Origin: Zhongshania aliphaticivorans
Lineage (GTDB): Bacteria; Pseudomonadota; Gammaproteobacteria; Pseudomonadales; Spongiibacteraceae
Direction of reading: 5' to 3'
Assembly: GCF_001586255.1 (NCBI RefSeq)
Contig: NZ_CP014544.1
Location: 1,085,501 to 1,149,500 of the forward strand
Length of the DNA stretch: 64,000 nucleotides
Part shown: one piece after another, positions 32,157 to 42,656 of the stretch
How the letters are laid out: each line of letters begins with the position of its first letter
Position numbering within the stretch: the first letter of the stretch is position 1
The notes under the pieces: generated by a model
Database searches by the model: none
What the model saw: only the letters and a program-made list of their open reading frames with translations
What the model was told of the DNA's origin: nothing
Position numbers and translations under genes: made by a program

Positions 32157-34994
32157 CTATTGCGGTGCTGGCGTCTGCGGCGTGCTCACGGCTGCTTTGG
32201 TGTGTTGGTAGCCCGTCCAGCGTTTGATCGCTTCGGCGAGCTCCCACAAGCGAATGGGTTTAACTAAGTGTAAATCCATTCCTGCTCGCAGATAGCTGTC
32301 GCGCTGTTCGTCTAAGGTGTTGGCCGTGAGTCCAAAAATGGGGGTGCGCTCGCGGCCTTCTTCGCTTTCAAATAGACGAATTTGCCGAGTTGCTTCAGCG
32401 CCGTCCATGATTGGCATTTCAATATCCATAATCACAAAATCGAAACGGCCACGAATAAACGAGTTCAATGCTTGTTGCCCATTCCCAACGTGATGTACGT
32501 CAATGCCTAAGCTGCTCAGCATACGCGTTAGCACTTGGGCGTTGGTCGGATTGTCTTCGGCAATAAGACATTTGAGTGATGACAGGTTCAGTGCGTCAGT
32601 GCTGTATTGATCTGGCGAGCGATGATTAATACTTGCGTCGAAATGGCATTCAGCTAATAGCGCGCTGCGCAGTGCGACACTGCTCAGCGGTTTACTCAGT
32701 ACGCGGCGAATCCCAGCGCTTTGTAATTCGTCGCGATCAAAATTGATGTTGGCGTGGGCAAGCATCAAGCTGATCGGCTGTTGATTTTCGGCTTGACTGT
32801 CATCGCAGATTCGCTGAGCTAGCTTTAAACCGCCCCCTGGGAGCGCTTGGTCGATTAATAGAATTTCTATTGGCGCATTGAGTAGTAGTTGATTGCGCAC
32901 TATCGCTACGGCGGCATTATCACTGTTCGCCGTGAGTACTTGCATGCCCCAGGTGCTGCACTGCTTACTGACTACCTTACAAAAAGTCTGGTTGCTGTCC
33001 ACAACGAGCAGGCGTTTACCCTGGAGAAGCTCGGTGCCAGCAGTGCTGCTTTGCTCGGGAATTTTAGGCACGCCCAGTAGCAGTGAAAAGCTTAGGATGT
33101 GGGCACCGTTTGGCGAGGTACGGACATTGACTTGGCCGCGCATTAAGCTAATGAGTTGAGCGGCGATGGCAAATCGCGCGTTAGTGATACTACTATCATT
33201 GCTAATGGAACGGCTTAGCGCTTGTTTCTCTTGGGTGCTGAAGGCCTTGCCGCGATGGCTTAGGTCAAAATAAGTCAGCCCGGCCTTGGTTTCTGATGGG
33301 TAGACTTTCAGTAAAATATAGCCAGATTCAAAATGTTCAAATGCACTGTTCATCACGTGGGATAACAATTGTCGAATTCGCGACGGGTCGCCGATAAGTT
33401 GTTCCCTGACTTCACTGTCAATATCACAAATTAATTCGATTGCTTGTTCTGCGGCTATATTGCGGAATCCGGCGAGGGACTCGTCGATAATTTCGGGTAA
33501 GTTGATCAGTTGGTTGCTGAGTTCAACGTCACTTTCACTAAAGCGTACTGCCTGACTGGCCTCGTCCAGCAATTGCAGCAGTTCGTGGCTAGAGCGCTGT
33601 AAAGTACTGATATAGTCCTCTTGGCTAGCGGTTAAACGGGTGTCGTGAAGCAATTCTGTTACGCCGATCATGGCGCTTAGCGGGGTGCGAATATCGTGGG
33701 TAATACGAGCTAATATATCGGTTTTAGCGCGATTCACTTCACCGAGGACGGCAATGTGTTGATCGTCTTGCGCCTGTTTACGTTGGCGTAGATGGTGGCG
33801 AGTAAACAATAAGCACGTTTGACTGATAGCGGCACCCGTTGCCAGCGCTATCATCGCGGTGTTGATTAAGGGGATATCGCTGAGGTTTAGAAAGTAGCTA
33901 AGAAGGGCTACTGAATAAAGTAAAATGACGGCTGCACGGGTAGTTAAATAATAAAAAATCAAACGGCTGTAACTGACTAAGTAGCAGTGCAGCGACATGA
34001 TAAATAAAAGTAAAACATTGGCGGGTATAAGTGTGTGCACAAGGATTGTGGCGCTGCGCCCATCGCTGATTAAACCAATGGCAATGGCTAAGGTATTTAC
34101 TAATATCGCTGTCCGGATAATAGCTGGCCAGCGCTGCGCGCGATTCACTGGAAATACCGGAAAGCTTTGCGCGTAGAGTAGCTCTAGGATGCAGATCGCC
34201 AGTAAAGCTGTGATTAAGCTTGCACCCTGCCATGGCGGCATTAGTCCTTGAGCCTCGCCAATATAACCCCATGCGAGTAATTGGCAGACAATGATGAGTC
34301 CGCAATTCAGGGCTTGGTAGATAAAAAGCCGGTCTTTGTGCAAAAGTGCACTGACAAGATTAAATAGCAGCAGTAATACTAAAATGCCGTAGAAAGCAGC
34401 ATTGATAAATTCACGTTTACTTACTTGGCCAAGGAAGCTCGCATAGCTGTGTAATTCAAGAGTAATGCGTCGTGCAATCGGGGATTCGATACGTAGGTAA
34501 AACGTACTTTGGCTATTTGCCGCAACGGGGATGGCAAATAGAGTCTCGCTGCGAATTAATTTGCTTGTGGGAAACGGCGCGATGATTTCCCCCTGGCGAT
34601 ACACTTCAATATATTTGGCATCACTTGGTTGAACCTGCAACAACTGTTGCTGGGTTTCGTTACTGGTATTGCGCAGCGTGAAGCGGAACCAGAGGCGCCC
34701 TGTGGTGCCTGAAAGCTGGAAGTCAGCAATGCCGCTAGGTCTAAATTGGGTGTTTAATTCTGGCTGTTGGATCGCGTCGATACGGTAGCGCGCGTCCGGG
34801 TCCATTAGAACATCGGTGTAGTCCGCGAGATTTGTATTGTTTTGACTTGAATCGAGGACGAGCACTGGCGCCGCTAAGCTGGGAATGCTGATGCACAGCA
34901 ACAGCAAGCCCAGAAAGCGGCGCAGGCGGCGGTACGACCGAGGTTTATTTACGGTCGATGGCGCGGTAGGCGATGTCGTTGCGATAGAAGGCAT
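32157..34994 (-). CDS. retS: RetS-like hybrid sensor kinase with 7TMR-DISM sensor and two receivers
   Basis: This 945-residue membrane signalling protein has a signal/anchor segment at about 23-42 and a periplasmic DISMED2-like sensor at 45-190. Seven membrane helices run from about 195 to 400. The HisKA domain has His433 in ARITHDIRTPLS. The ATPase-like domain (about 500-640) has the Asn549 region but lacks a clear DxGxG box. There are two receivers, with Asp715 and Asp857. Length, domain order and position after purD match P. aeruginosa RetS (942 aa), which controls the GacS/Rsm switch. The ATG lies 50 bp inside the 3' end of purD, in another frame. Confidence 0.9.
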   Translation of the reverse strand: MPSIATTSPTAPSTVNKPRSYRRLRRFLGLLLLCISIPSLAAPVLVLDSSQNNTNLADYTDVLMDPDARYRIDAIQQPELNTQFRPSGIADFQLSGTTGRLWFRFTLRNTSNETQQQLLQVQPSDAKYIEVYRQGEIIAPFPTSKLIRSETLFAIPVAANSQSTFYLRIESPIARRITLELHSYASFLGQVSKREFINAAFYGILVLLLLFNLVSALLHKDRLFIYQALNCGLIIVCQLLAWGYIGEAQGLMPPWQGASLITALLAICILELLYAQSFPVFPVNRAQRWPAIIRTAILVNTLAIAIGLISDGRSATILVHTLIPANVLLLFIMSLHCYLVSYSRLIFYYLTTRAAVILLYSVALLSYFLNLSDIPLINTAMIALATGAAISQTCLLFTRHHLRQRKQAQDDQHIAVLGEVNRAKTDILARITHDIRTPLSAMIGVTELLHDTRLTASQEDYISTLQRSSHELLQLLDEASQAVRFSESDVELSNQLINLPEIIDESLAGFRNIAAEQAIELICDIDSEVREQLIGDPSRIRQLLSHVMNSAFEHFESGYILLKVYPSETKAGLTYFDLSHRGKAFSTQEKQALSRSISNDSSITNARFAIAAQLISLMRGQVNVRTSPNGAHILSFSLLLGVPKIPEQSSTAGTELLQGKRLLVVDSNQTFCKVVSKQCSTWGMQVLTANSDNAAVAIVRNQLLLNAPIEILLIDQALPGGGLKLAQRICDDSQAENQQPISLMLAHANINFDRDELQSAGIRRVLSKPLSSVALRSALLAECHFDASINHRSPDQYSTDALNLSSLKCLIAEDNPTNAQVLTRMLSSLGIDVHHVGNGQQALNSFIRGRFDFVIMDIEMPIMDGAEATRQIRLFESEEGRERTPIFGLTANTLDEQRDSYLRAGMDLHLVKPIRLWELAEAIKRWTGYQHTKAAVSTPQTPAPQ

Positions 34995-36222
34995 CCCGCC
35001 ACTTTATCTGTTTCGCTGCTGCGTAGGCAAGCTGCTGGGCATCGGCAACGCTACTGGCCATTGCCGTGGCGCAAAGTACGCGGCCGCCGTTGGTGACTAG
35101 CTTGCCGTCGGCTAGACGTGTGCCGGCATGAAATACCTTGCTGCAGTCCGTTTCTGCGGGAATGCCGGTAATGACCTCGCCCTTGGCGTAATCGCTGGGG
35201 TAGCCACCCGCAGCTAGGACCACGCCAACGGCTGGGCGCGCGTCCCAGTCAGCAGTTACGGTGTCAAGTTTGCCAGCAATTGCAGCGAGGCAAAGCGCCG
35301 CTAAGTCTGACTTTAAACGCAGCATAATGGGCTGGGTTTCAGGGTCGCCGAAGCGGCAATTGTATTCAATTACTTTGGGTTCGCCCTGGGCGTTAATCAT
35401 TAGCCCGGCATATAAAAATCCAGTGTAGCGATTCCCTTCGCTGGCCATGCCGCGCACGGTGGGAATGATAACCTCATCCATTACGCGCTGATGGATTTCT
35501 GGCGTAACGACTGGTGCGGGGGAATAAGCGCCCATGCCGCCGGTGTTGGGGCCGGTGTCGCCGTCGCCAACCCGTTTGTGGTCTTGGCTGGTAGCCATGG
35601 CGAGAATATTTTCGCCGTCGACCATCACGATAAAGCTGGCTTCTTCGCCTTCGAGAAACTCTTCAATAACCACGCGGCAACCGGCGTCGCCAAAGGCATT
35701 ACCAGACAGCATGTCGCGCACGGCCTCTTCGGCTTGCGCCAGGGTTTCAGCAACGATTACGCCTTTACCGGCGGCGAGGCCATCGGCTTTAACCACAATT
35801 GGCGCACCCTGTTCGCGTAAATAAACTAGTGCGGGTTCGAGTTCGGTAAAGTTTTGGTAGCTGCCGGTGGGGATTTGATGGCGAGCGAGAAAATCTTTGG
35901 TGAAGGCTTTGGAGCCTTCGAGCTGCGCGGCGCCCTTGGTGGGGCCAAAGCAAGGCAGGTTGCGGGCTTGGAAAAAATCAACAACGCCTTCAACTAAGGG
36001 GGCCTCAGGGCCGACGATGGTGAGGCCGACCTGATTGTTCTCGGCAAAGTCAGCTAGCGCGGCAAAGTCGTCAATAGCAATGGCCACATTTTCAATATTG
36101 TTGTCTAAAGCCGTGCCGGCATTGCCGGGGGCCACAAATACGGTTTCAACTTGTGCTGATTGAGCAACCTTCCACGCCAGCGCGTGTTCGCGGCCGCCGT
36201 TGCCAATGATGAGTACATTCAT
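34945..36222 (-). CDS. purD: Phosphoribosylamine-glycine ligase (PurD)
   Basis: This 425-residue ATP-grasp enzyme opens with MNVLIIGNGGREHALAW. It contains VVKADGLAAGKGVIV, VIEEFLEGEEASFIVMVDG and NCRFGDPETQPIM. The frame is open to 36261, but the ATG at 36222 gives the family N terminus. It makes glycinamide ribonucleotide in purine synthesis. purH lies upstream on the same strand, separated by a repeat element. Confidence 0.96.
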   Translation of the reverse strand: MNVLIIGNGGREHALAWKVAQSAQVETVFVAPGNAGTALDNNIENVAIAIDDFAALADFAENNQVGLTIVGPEAPLVEGVVDFFQARNLPCFGPTKGAAQLEGSKAFTKDFLARHQIPTGSYQNFTELEPALVYLREQGAPIVVKADGLAAGKGVIVAETLAQAEEAVRDMLSGNAFGDAGCRVVIEEFLEGEEASFIVMVDGENILAMATSQDHKRVGDGDTGPNTGGMGAYSPAPVVTPEIHQRVMDEVIIPTVRGMASEGNRYTGFLYAGLMINAQGEPKVIEYNCRFGDPETQPIMLRLKSDLAALCLAAIAGKLDTVTADWDARPAVGVVLAAGGYPSDYAKGEVITGIPAETDCSKVFHAGTRLADGKLVTNGGRVLCATAMASSVADAQQLAYAAAKQIKWRDAFYRNDIAYRAIDRK

Positions 36223-36240
36223 ATGCTTGGGTGAACGCTT

Positions 36241-36374
36241 GATGGGAGATGGGAGACGCAAGGAATGGCCCCTCTTCTACTATCTGCGTTCATGCTCCTT
36301 TATTTCTATAATTGATTGCAAAATTGAATGGGGAGCAGAGGCGTTTTTGGCGTCTCCCGTCTCCCGTCCAGCAT
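36241..36374. repeat. Dispersed palindromic repeat, copy C
   Basis: The left end reads GATGGGAGATGGGAGACGC (36241-36259). The right end (about 36350-36374) is GCGTCTCCCGTCTCCCGTCC, the inverted version ending in AGCATC. The ~90 bp between are A/T-rich and not coding. It lies in the purH-purD gap, so it is transcribed with the operon and could fold in the mRNA. Confidence 0.65.
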
Positions 36375-36398
36375 CTTCTGTTCGAGCATCTAGCGCGA

Positions 36399-37979
36399 TT
36401 AGTGCCGGAAGTGGCGCATACCGGTAAACGCCATCGCAATGCCGTATTCGTCGGCAGCGGCGATCACTTCTTCGTCGCGAATTGAGCCGCCGGGCTGGAT
36501 CACGCATTTAATACCGGCAGCGCCTGCGTTATCCAAACCGTCCCGGAAGGGGAAGAAGGCGTCAGAAGCCATGACCGCTCCGGCCACTTGTAAACCAGCG
36601 TGCTCGGCTTTGATTGCCGCGATGCGGGCTGAGTTGATCCGGCTCATTTGGCCAGCTCCGACGCCGATGGTCTGACGATTTTTGGCGTAGACTATGGCAT
36701 TGGATTTAACGAACTTAGCAACCTTCCACGCGAAGATCATATCGTCTATTTCGCTGGGCTCGGGTTGGCGCTTGGTCACGATCTTCAGGTCGGCGGCGGT
36801 AATCATACCGAGATCGCGATCTTGTACTAGCAGGCCGCCATTAACGCGTTTGTAGTCGAAGGCGGGGCTGCTCTTGTCCCACTGGCCACAGCTAAGTAGG
36901 CGCAGATTTTTCTTCTCGGCGATGATGGCCGCAGCTTCTTCGCTAACGGTAGGCGCAATAATGACTTCAACAAACTGGCGGTCGCAAATTGCTTTGGCAG
37001 TGGCGGCGTCGAGTTCGCGGTTAAAGGCGATAATACCGCCAAAGGCCGACTCTGGGTCAGTGGCAAATGCCAGGTCGTAAGCTTCGCCGATACCATTCAG
37101 CGAGACCGCGACGCCGCAGGGGTTGGCGTGTTTAACAATAACGCAGGCCGGTTTCACAAAGGACTTAACACATTCCAGTGCGGCGTCGGTGTCGGCAATA
37201 TTGTTGTACGACAGGGCTTTGCCCTGCAGCTGAGTTGCCGTGGCAACAGAGGCTTCGCTAGGGTGGCGTTCAACGTAAAACGCAGAATCCTGGTGGGGGT
37301 TTTCGCCGTAACGCATGTCTTGGGCTTTAATGAATTGGCTATTAAAGGTGCGCGGGAACTTCTCGGTGCCACCGGGTACGAGGCGACCGAAATAATTGGC
37401 GATCATACCGTCATAAGCGGCGGTGTGTTCATAGGCTTTAATGGCTAAGTCAAAGCGGGTAGCGAGGGTGGTGCAGCCCTCATTGGCCTGCAGCTCATCT
37501 AGGATAACTTGATAGTCAGTGGCATTAACGACAATGGCCACGTCGCGGTGATTTTTAGCCGCAGCGCGAACCATGGTCGGTCCGCCAATATCAATGTTCT
37601 CTACTGCGTCTTCTAAGGTGCAGCCGGGTTTGGCAACGGTGGCTTCGAAGGGATAGAGATTAACAATAACCATGTCGATGGCATCGATGCCGTGCTCGAC
37701 CATAATACCGTCGTCAATGCCGCGACGACCGAGAATGCCGCCGTGTACCTTGGGGTGCAAGGTCTTAACGCGGCCATCCATCATTTCGGGGAAGCCGGTG
37801 TAATCGGATACTTCGGTCACTGCGATGTCATTCTGCTTGAGCAGGGCAAACGTACCGCCAGTAGAGAGTAATTCAACACCGAGTTTGCTGAGTTCGCGAG
37901 CGAATTCAACAATACCGGATTTGTCGGAAACGCTGATGAGTGCGCGCTTTACGGGACGGGCCTGATTGTCAGTAGTCAT
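36399..37979 (-). CDS. purH: Bifunctional AICAR formyltransferase/IMP cyclohydrolase (PurH)
   Basis: This 526-residue enzyme catalyses the last two steps of IMP synthesis. The N-terminal IMP cyclohydrolase opens [31 protein letters not shown]. The formyltransferase part has [25 protein letters not shown] and the C-terminal [32 protein letters not shown]. Full length. Confidence 0.97.
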   Translation of the reverse strand: MTTDNQARPVKRALISVSDKSGIVEFARELSKLGVELLSTGGTFALLKQNDIAVTEVSDYTGFPEMMDGRVKTLHPKVHGGILGRRGIDDGIMVEHGIDAIDMVIVNLYPFEATVAKPGCTLEDAVENIDIGGPTMVRAAAKNHRDVAIVVNATDYQVILDELQANEGCTTLATRFDLAIKAYEHTAAYDGMIANYFGRLVPGGTEKFPRTFNSQFIKAQDMRYGENPHQDSAFYVERHPSEASVATATQLQGKALSYNNIADTDAALECVKSFVKPACVIVKHANPCGVAVSLNGIGEAYDLAFATDPESAFGGIIAFNRELDAATAKAICDRQFVEVIIAPTVSEEAAAIIAEKKNLRLLSCGQWDKSSPAFDYKRVNGGLLVQDRDLGMITAADLKIVTKRQPEPSEIDDMIFAWKVAKFVKSNAIVYAKNRQTIGVGAGQMSRINSARIAAIKAEHAGLQVAGAVMASDAFFPFRDGLDNAGAAGIKCVIQPGGSIRDEEVIAAADEYGIAMAFTGMRHFRH

Positions 37980-38040
37980 GCAGAGAGTGTTACCTTAAGG
38001 TTTAAAAAAGGGTGTCGAAATTTGTGTTCAGAGCAGCGAA

Positions 38041-38349
38041 TTACAAGAGATCATATTGCTTGAGCTTTTTGCGCAAGGTGCCGCGATTCAAACCGAGCAT
38101 TTGCGATGCGCGGGTTTGGTTATTGCGGGTGTAGCGCATGACTTCTTCGAGTAGGGGTGCTTCTACCTCCGATAAAACCATATTGTAAACATCGCAAACG
38201 TCCTGGCCGTCTAGATTGGTCAGGTAGTTGTTAAGGGCTATGGCGACACTGTCACGCAAGGTTTTTGCCTTGCTAATATCGTCGGCCGACGGTGTTGGGT
38301 TGGCGCTGACCTCAGTCATCACTGCGGTGTCGGTGCTGGTTAAGTTCAT
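38041..38349 (-). CDS. fis: Fis nucleoid protein
   Basis: This 102-residue DNA-bending protein has a dimerisation region [31 protein letters not shown] and the C-terminal helix-turn-helix [29 protein letters not shown]. The start overlaps the dusB stop by 4 bp. The dusB-fis operon is the standard arrangement in gammaproteobacteria. Confidence 0.97.
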   Translation of the reverse strand: MNLTSTDTAVMTEVSANPTPSADDISKAKTLRDSVAIALNNYLTNLDGQDVCDVYNMVLSEVEAPLLEEVMRYTRNNQTRASQMLGLNRGTLRKKLKQYDLL

Positions 38350-39341
38350 GCTGCTGCGTCCTGTAAAGTTTGGCCGTGCTGTTCAAAGTAGCGATGTACA
38401 GCATCTAGTTGTGCACTGGCAGATTCAAGGCGATTGAATTCACTGCGAAAGCCAGTGTTGGCGTCGTGCTCCTGCAAATACCATGCGCAATGTTTGCGCG
38501 CGATACGCAGGCCGTTCTGTTCTCCGTAAAAATGGTGTAGCGCGCTGAGATGGCTCAGCATAACTGCTTGTATTTCTGCCGTGGTCGCGGCCGGAGCCAA
38601 AATTCCGGTGCTCAAATAGCTGGCTATTTCACGGAATAACCATGGTTTACCCTGTGCGCCACGGCCGATCATTACGCCGTCGGCGCCGGTGTAATCCAAT
38701 ACATATTTAGCTTGCTCGGCACTGGTGATATCACCATTGGCGAATACGGGTATGCTAATTGCCTGTTTAATCGCGGCAATCGTATCGTACTCGGCCATTC
38801 CCAAATATCGGCATTGTCGAGTACGACCATGCACCGCCAGTGAGCTAATGCCGCAATCTTGCGCAAGTTTCGCAATGGCTAGGCCATTGCGTTGGTCCGG
38901 TGACCATCCAGTGCGAATTTTTAATGTCACTGGAATATCTACTGCGGCAACGACTGCTTTGAGTATTTGCTCAACCAGCTCAGGTTCCTTTAATAAAGCG
39001 GAACCGGCGGCGCGCTTACACACTTTTTTCGCTGGGCAGCCCATATTGATATCAATGATATCGGCGCCCATTTCCATACAGCTTCTTGCGGCTTCTGCCA
39101 TCATCGCTGGCTCTGCACCGGCAATTTGCACCGCGCGGGGCGTATTGTCGTCGTGAGCTAGGCGTAAATGACTTTTGCGCGTATGCCAGAGCTGCGTGTC
39201 GCTAATCACCATTTCTGACACAGTTAAACCGGCGCCAAATTCCCGACACAGCCTGCGAAAGGGCAGGTCAGTAATCCCCGCCATCGGCGCCAATACAGCG
39301 CGAGCAGGAAGCTTGTGAGGACCTATCTGGATCATCGCCAT
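38346..39341 (-). CDS. dusB: tRNA-dihydrouridine synthase B (DusB)
   Basis: This 331-residue flavoenzyme reduces uridine in tRNA D-loops. [43 protein letters not shown] (catalytic Cys in the Cys-x-Lys region), VTLKIRTGW and [18 protein letters not shown] are present. It is followed by fis. Confidence 0.96.
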   Translation of the reverse strand: MAMIQIGPHKLPARAVLAPMAGITDLPFRRLCREFGAGLTVSEMVISDTQLWHTRKSHLRLAHDDNTPRAVQIAGAEPAMMAEAARSCMEMGADIIDINMGCPAKKVCKRAAGSALLKEPELVEQILKAVVAAVDIPVTLKIRTGWSPDQRNGLAIAKLAQDCGISSLAVHGRTRQCRYLGMAEYDTIAAIKQAISIPVFANGDITSAEQAKYVLDYTGADGVMIGRGAQGKPWLFREIASYLSTGILAPAATTAEIQAVMLSHLSALHHFYGEQNGLRIARKHCAWYLQEHDANTGFRSEFNRLESASAQLDAVHRYFEQHGQTLQDAAA

Positions 39342-39470
39342 GCCTGAAAAAAAGGGTGCTTAACAGTGGGAAAACAGGGCAGCTATGATACTCGCTTGCG
39401 GACTTTACCGGAAGACTTGCGCTCAGAAAATAACCAACTCTGAGTGTGAAAGAAGTGCGCAAATGGGGCT

Positions 39471-40274
39471 TTACGGCAGCAGTTGTAACTGGTAGTTCAC
39501 GGCGGTGGAGCCTGGGTCAACGATTTCTAGCGCAATGTGCACCGGTTGCTGGCTGGCAAGATTTGACAGCGCATTAAGTTCTCCGGCCAGGTATTCCCGG
39601 GGTTGAAACACCCTGCTGGCAAGGGTTTGGCCATTTATGTCGCTGAAGTGCAGCTTCAGGGCGGGGAACGGGCCTGGCTCGGCACTGCGATTTAATAAAA
39701 TAGTATCGACAATCAGTGCGTTGGCCACGCTAGGGTGTTTGCGAACCAGAAGGTGGGTGCTCACTACGTCTCCCAGTTGGCGCGCTTCCGGCGCTTTGTT
39801 CTCGCACAGTAGTGGGTGCAGTGGGCATAGCTGCTGTAAATAGTCACCAGCGGGGCTGGCGAATACCGCGTCCTTTTGCCAGAGTGCAACTTGCCCGGCC
39901 AGTACCAGTAGGGCAATGAAATTCGCTATCAGCCACGGCCAGCGTCGGGGCTGGTGACGCGGGCGATGATGTTCAAAGTCATGGTTTAGCGTGCTTAAAC
40001 CGGCAATAAGGTCTAGGGGGGAGTCTGCGGTCGCGTCACTTTCAGCGTGGATCGTCTCGGCAGGCTCGGGCGCGGTTTGTTGTGGCTCGGCGGCGGGTAA
40101 ATGCGCTTCTGGCGTGTTTGTCGTTGCCGCATTGAAAATGCTCATGCACACGCCGCAGCGCACTAAACCGTCAGCGGCACTCAGTTGCTGGGGTTTGAGC
40201 CGAAAGCGCGTCATGCATTGCGGGCATGACACACTTTCAACTACGTCAGTCGGTGCTTGGTGTTCGCTAGGCAT
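39471..40274 (-). CDS. DUF3426 zinc-ribbon membrane protein
   Basis: This 267-residue protein has an N-terminal MJ0042-type zinc ribbon: CPQCMTRF (about residue 17) and CGVCMSIF (about 41). An acidic/proline-rich linker, one membrane helix (about residues 125-145, WPWLIANFIALLVLAGQVALW) and a DUF3426 extracytoplasmic domain follow. The frame is open upstream to 40343, but the ATG at 40274 avoids overlapping prmA. This gene sits between prmA and dusB in Pseudomonas as well. Its role is unknown. Confidence 0.88.
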   Translation of the reverse strand: MPSEHQAPTDVVESVSCPQCMTRFRLKPQQLSAADGLVRCGVCMSIFNAATTNTPEAHLPAAEPQQTAPEPAETIHAESDATADSPLDLIAGLSTLNHDFEHHRPRHQPRRWPWLIANFIALLVLAGQVALWQKDAVFASPAGDYLQQLCPLHPLLCENKAPEARQLGDVVSTHLLVRKHPSVANALIVDTILLNRSAEPGPFPALKLHFSDINGQTLASRVFQPREYLAGELNALSNLASQQPVHIALEIVDPGSTAVNYQLQLLP

Positions 40275-40296
40275 GAGCTCAATGTGCTTAAGTAGT

Positions 40297-41181
40297 TTAG
40301 GGTTTCTTCTTGCCGTTGATGCGGACCCATTCGTCCTTGGCATTCAGTTCTAGCGCATTAAACCACTGTCGGTAGCAAGTCAGCAATTCTTCGGCCTGGC
40401 TATTGAGAATACCCGATAGACAAATCGGCGCATCGGGGCTTAACGCTGCCGCTAAGTTGGGGGCTAGCGAGATTAGCGGGCCTGCGAGAATATTGGCAAC
40501 CATCACGTCGCCATGCAAATCGCTGGGTATTTGCTCTGGGAGCAGGCAGTCGATACGGTCGTGGTCGATATTATTGCGCTGAGCATTGTCGCGGGTTGCG
40601 AGCAGTGCCTGCGGGTCGTTATCGATGGCAATGACTCTTTTTGCGCCGAGTAGCAGCGCTGCAATTCCTAAAATGCCTGAGCCGCAGCCATAGTCGATAA
40701 CGGTTAAGCCGTCGAGGTTTTGCTGATCTAGCCACTGCATGCACAGCCACGTGGTGGGGTGGGTGCCGGTGCCAAAGGCGAGGCCGGGGTCGAGCAATAG
40801 ATTCACTGCGCTGGGGTCCACTGGCTCCCGCCAGCTTGGGCAAATCCACAGGCGCTCGCCGCATTGAATGGGGTGGTAGCTGTCCATCCACTCCCGAACC
40901 CAGTCGCGGTCTTCCAAAATTTCACTGCGGTGGGGCGGCAGCGCTTCGCCTAATTGCGCTTCTAAGGCGACGAGAACGGCATCCATATCGGTGTCGGCGG
41001 TGAATAAACCGGTTACCCGAGTTTGTTGCCACATGGGTGTCTCTCCCACGCCGGGCTCGTACACGGGTTGGTCGGCGTTGTCTTCCATGGTCACTGCGGA
41101 AGCGCCTATTTCCAGCAGGGCATCTTCTAGCGTCGGCGCAGAAGCTGGGTTGGTATCTAGGCGCAGTTGTAACCAGGTCAT
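40297..41181 (-). CDS. prmA: Ribosomal protein L11 methyltransferase (PrmA)
   Basis: This 294-residue SAM-dependent methyltransferase has an N-terminal L11-binding part (LRLDTNPASAPTLEDALLEIGASAV), the linker, and a Rossmann domain with VIDYGCGSGILGIAALLLGA and the NxPxx-equivalent MVANILAGPL. It trimethylates L11. It is followed by the DUF3426 gene and preceded by the accC terminator. Confidence 0.96.
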   Translation of the reverse strand: MTWLQLRLDTNPASAPTLEDALLEIGASAVTMEDNADQPVYEPGVGETPMWQQTRVTGLFTADTDMDAVLVALEAQLGEALPPHRSEILEDRDWVREWMDSYHPIQCGERLWICPSWREPVDPSAVNLLLDPGLAFGTGTHPTTWLCMQWLDQQNLDGLTVIDYGCGSGILGIAALLLGAKRVIAIDNDPQALLATRDNAQRNNIDHDRIDCLLPEQIPSDLHGDVMVANILAGPLISLAPNLAAALSPDAPICLSGILNSQAEELLTCYRQWFNALELNAKDEWVRINGKKKP

Positions 41182-41223
41182 AGGGTAGGCTCTTCTTGAA
41201 ATTTAATAATGTCGGCAAAATGT

Positions 41224-41247
41224 AAAAAAGGGGCCGAAGCCCCTTTT
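41224..41247 (-). terminator. Terminator after accBC
   Basis: On the minus strand GGGGC-TTCG-GCCCC is followed by TTTTTT. The UUCG tetraloop and pure T-run give a strong intrinsic terminator 20 bp after the accC stop, separating aroQ-accB-accC from prmA. Confidence 0.9.
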
Positions 41248-41268
41248 GAATATGCAGTTTAAACTATT

Positions 41269-42609
41269 TTACAGTTTAAGCTTCTTTTCTAGGTAGTGAA
41301 TACTTACGCCACCTTCGCGGAAAGCCGCATCCCGAACCAGATCCCGATGTAAGTCGGTATTGGTGCGAATGCCGTCTACCACCAGCTCATCTAAAGCATT
41401 GCGCATGCGGTTGAGGGCGATTTCGCGATTGTCTCCCCAGGTGATGATTTTGGCGATCATCGAGTCGTAATGAGGGGGAACGGTATAGCCGCTGTAAAGG
41501 TGCGAGTCGACCCGTACGCCTAGGCCACCCGGCGCATGGTAGTGCTTAATCAAACCTGGGCAGGGCATAAAGGTTTTAGGGTCTTCGGCATTTATCCGGC
41601 ACTCAAAGGCGTGGCCTTTGATTTTGATATCGTCCTGAGTGATAGACAGTTTCTCGCCGCCAGCAATTAACAGCTGCTGCTGGATAAGGTCGACACCGGT
41701 TACCATTTCACTGACGGGGTGCTCAACCTGAATACGGGTATTCATCTCAATAAAGAAGAATTGGCCGTTTTCGTAGAGGAATTCGAAGGTGCCAGCGCCA
41801 CGGTAATTAATGGCAATACAGGCATCAACACAAGACTTGGCGACCTGGGCGCGAATCTCGTCGGGAATGCCCGGTGCTGGCGCTTCTTCTAATACCTTCT
41901 GGTGACGACGCTGCAAAGAGCAGTCGCGGTCGCCTAGGTGAATAGCATTTCCTTGGCCGTCGGCCAAAACCTGGATCTCGACGTGGCGGGGGTTTTCGAG
42001 AAATTTCTCGATATATACCGTGCCGTCGCCAAAGGCGGCGCTGGCTTCAGACTGCGTGACATAGACGGCGTTGAGCAGCGCTGCCTCACTGTGAACTACT
42101 CGCATACCGCGGCCACCACCGCCAGCTGCTGCCTTAATAATGACGGGGTAGCCGATGCGCTTGGCCACTTTTAAGGTGTGTTCATTGTCATCGGTGATGG
42201 GGCCATCGGAGCCAGGTACCGTCGGTACGCCAGCTTTTTTCATGGCTTTTATCGCAGAGACCTTGTCGCCCATCATGCGTATAAGGTCGGGTGTGGGGCC
42301 AATAAAGATAAACCCACTCTTTTCAACTTGTTCAGCAAAGTCAGCGTTCTCGGCGAGGAAGCCATAGCCGGGGTGAATGGCGACGGCGTCGGTGACTTCT
42401 GCTGCGCTAATGATAGCTGGAATATTCAGGTAGCTCGCGGGCGATGGCGCGGGGCCAATACACACGGACTCGTCAGCTAGACGGACGTGCATCAGGTCGC
42501 GGTCGGCGGCTGAGTGTACTGCTACCGTTTTAATACCCAATTCTTTGCAGGCGCGCAAAATCCGCAGGGCAATTTCACCACGGTTGGCAATGACGACTTT
42601 TTTAAGCAT
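41269..42609 (-). CDS. accC: Biotin carboxylase (AccC)
   Basis: This 446-residue ATP-grasp subunit of acetyl-CoA carboxylase has [23 protein letters not shown], the ATP loop [14 protein letters not shown], catalytic [15 protein letters not shown] and a final [11 protein letters not shown]. It is the third gene of aroQ-accB-accC, 47 bp after accB. Confidence 0.97.
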   Translation of the reverse strand: MLKKVVIANRGEIALRILRACKELGIKTVAVHSAADRDLMHVRLADESVCIGPAPSPASYLNIPAIISAAEVTDAVAIHPGYGFLAENADFAEQVEKSGFIFIGPTPDLIRMMGDKVSAIKAMKKAGVPTVPGSDGPITDDNEHTLKVAKRIGYPVIIKAAAGGGGRGMRVVHSEAALLNAVYVTQSEASAAFGDGTVYIEKFLENPRHVEIQVLADGQGNAIHLGDRDCSLQRRHQKVLEEAPAPGIPDEIRAQVAKSCVDACIAINYRGAGTFEFLYENGQFFFIEMNTRIQVEHPVSEMVTGVDLIQQQLLIAGGEKLSITQDDIKIKGHAFECRINAEDPKTFMPCPGLIKHYHAPGGLGVRVDSHLYSGYTVPPHYDSMIAKIITWGDNREIALNRMRNALDELVVDGIRTNTDLHRDLVRDAAFREGGVSIHYLEKKLKL

Positions 42610-42656
42610 TTGGAATCAATCCCTCTTTTGGTGCTTTGATCGTAGTTATGCCGGTG

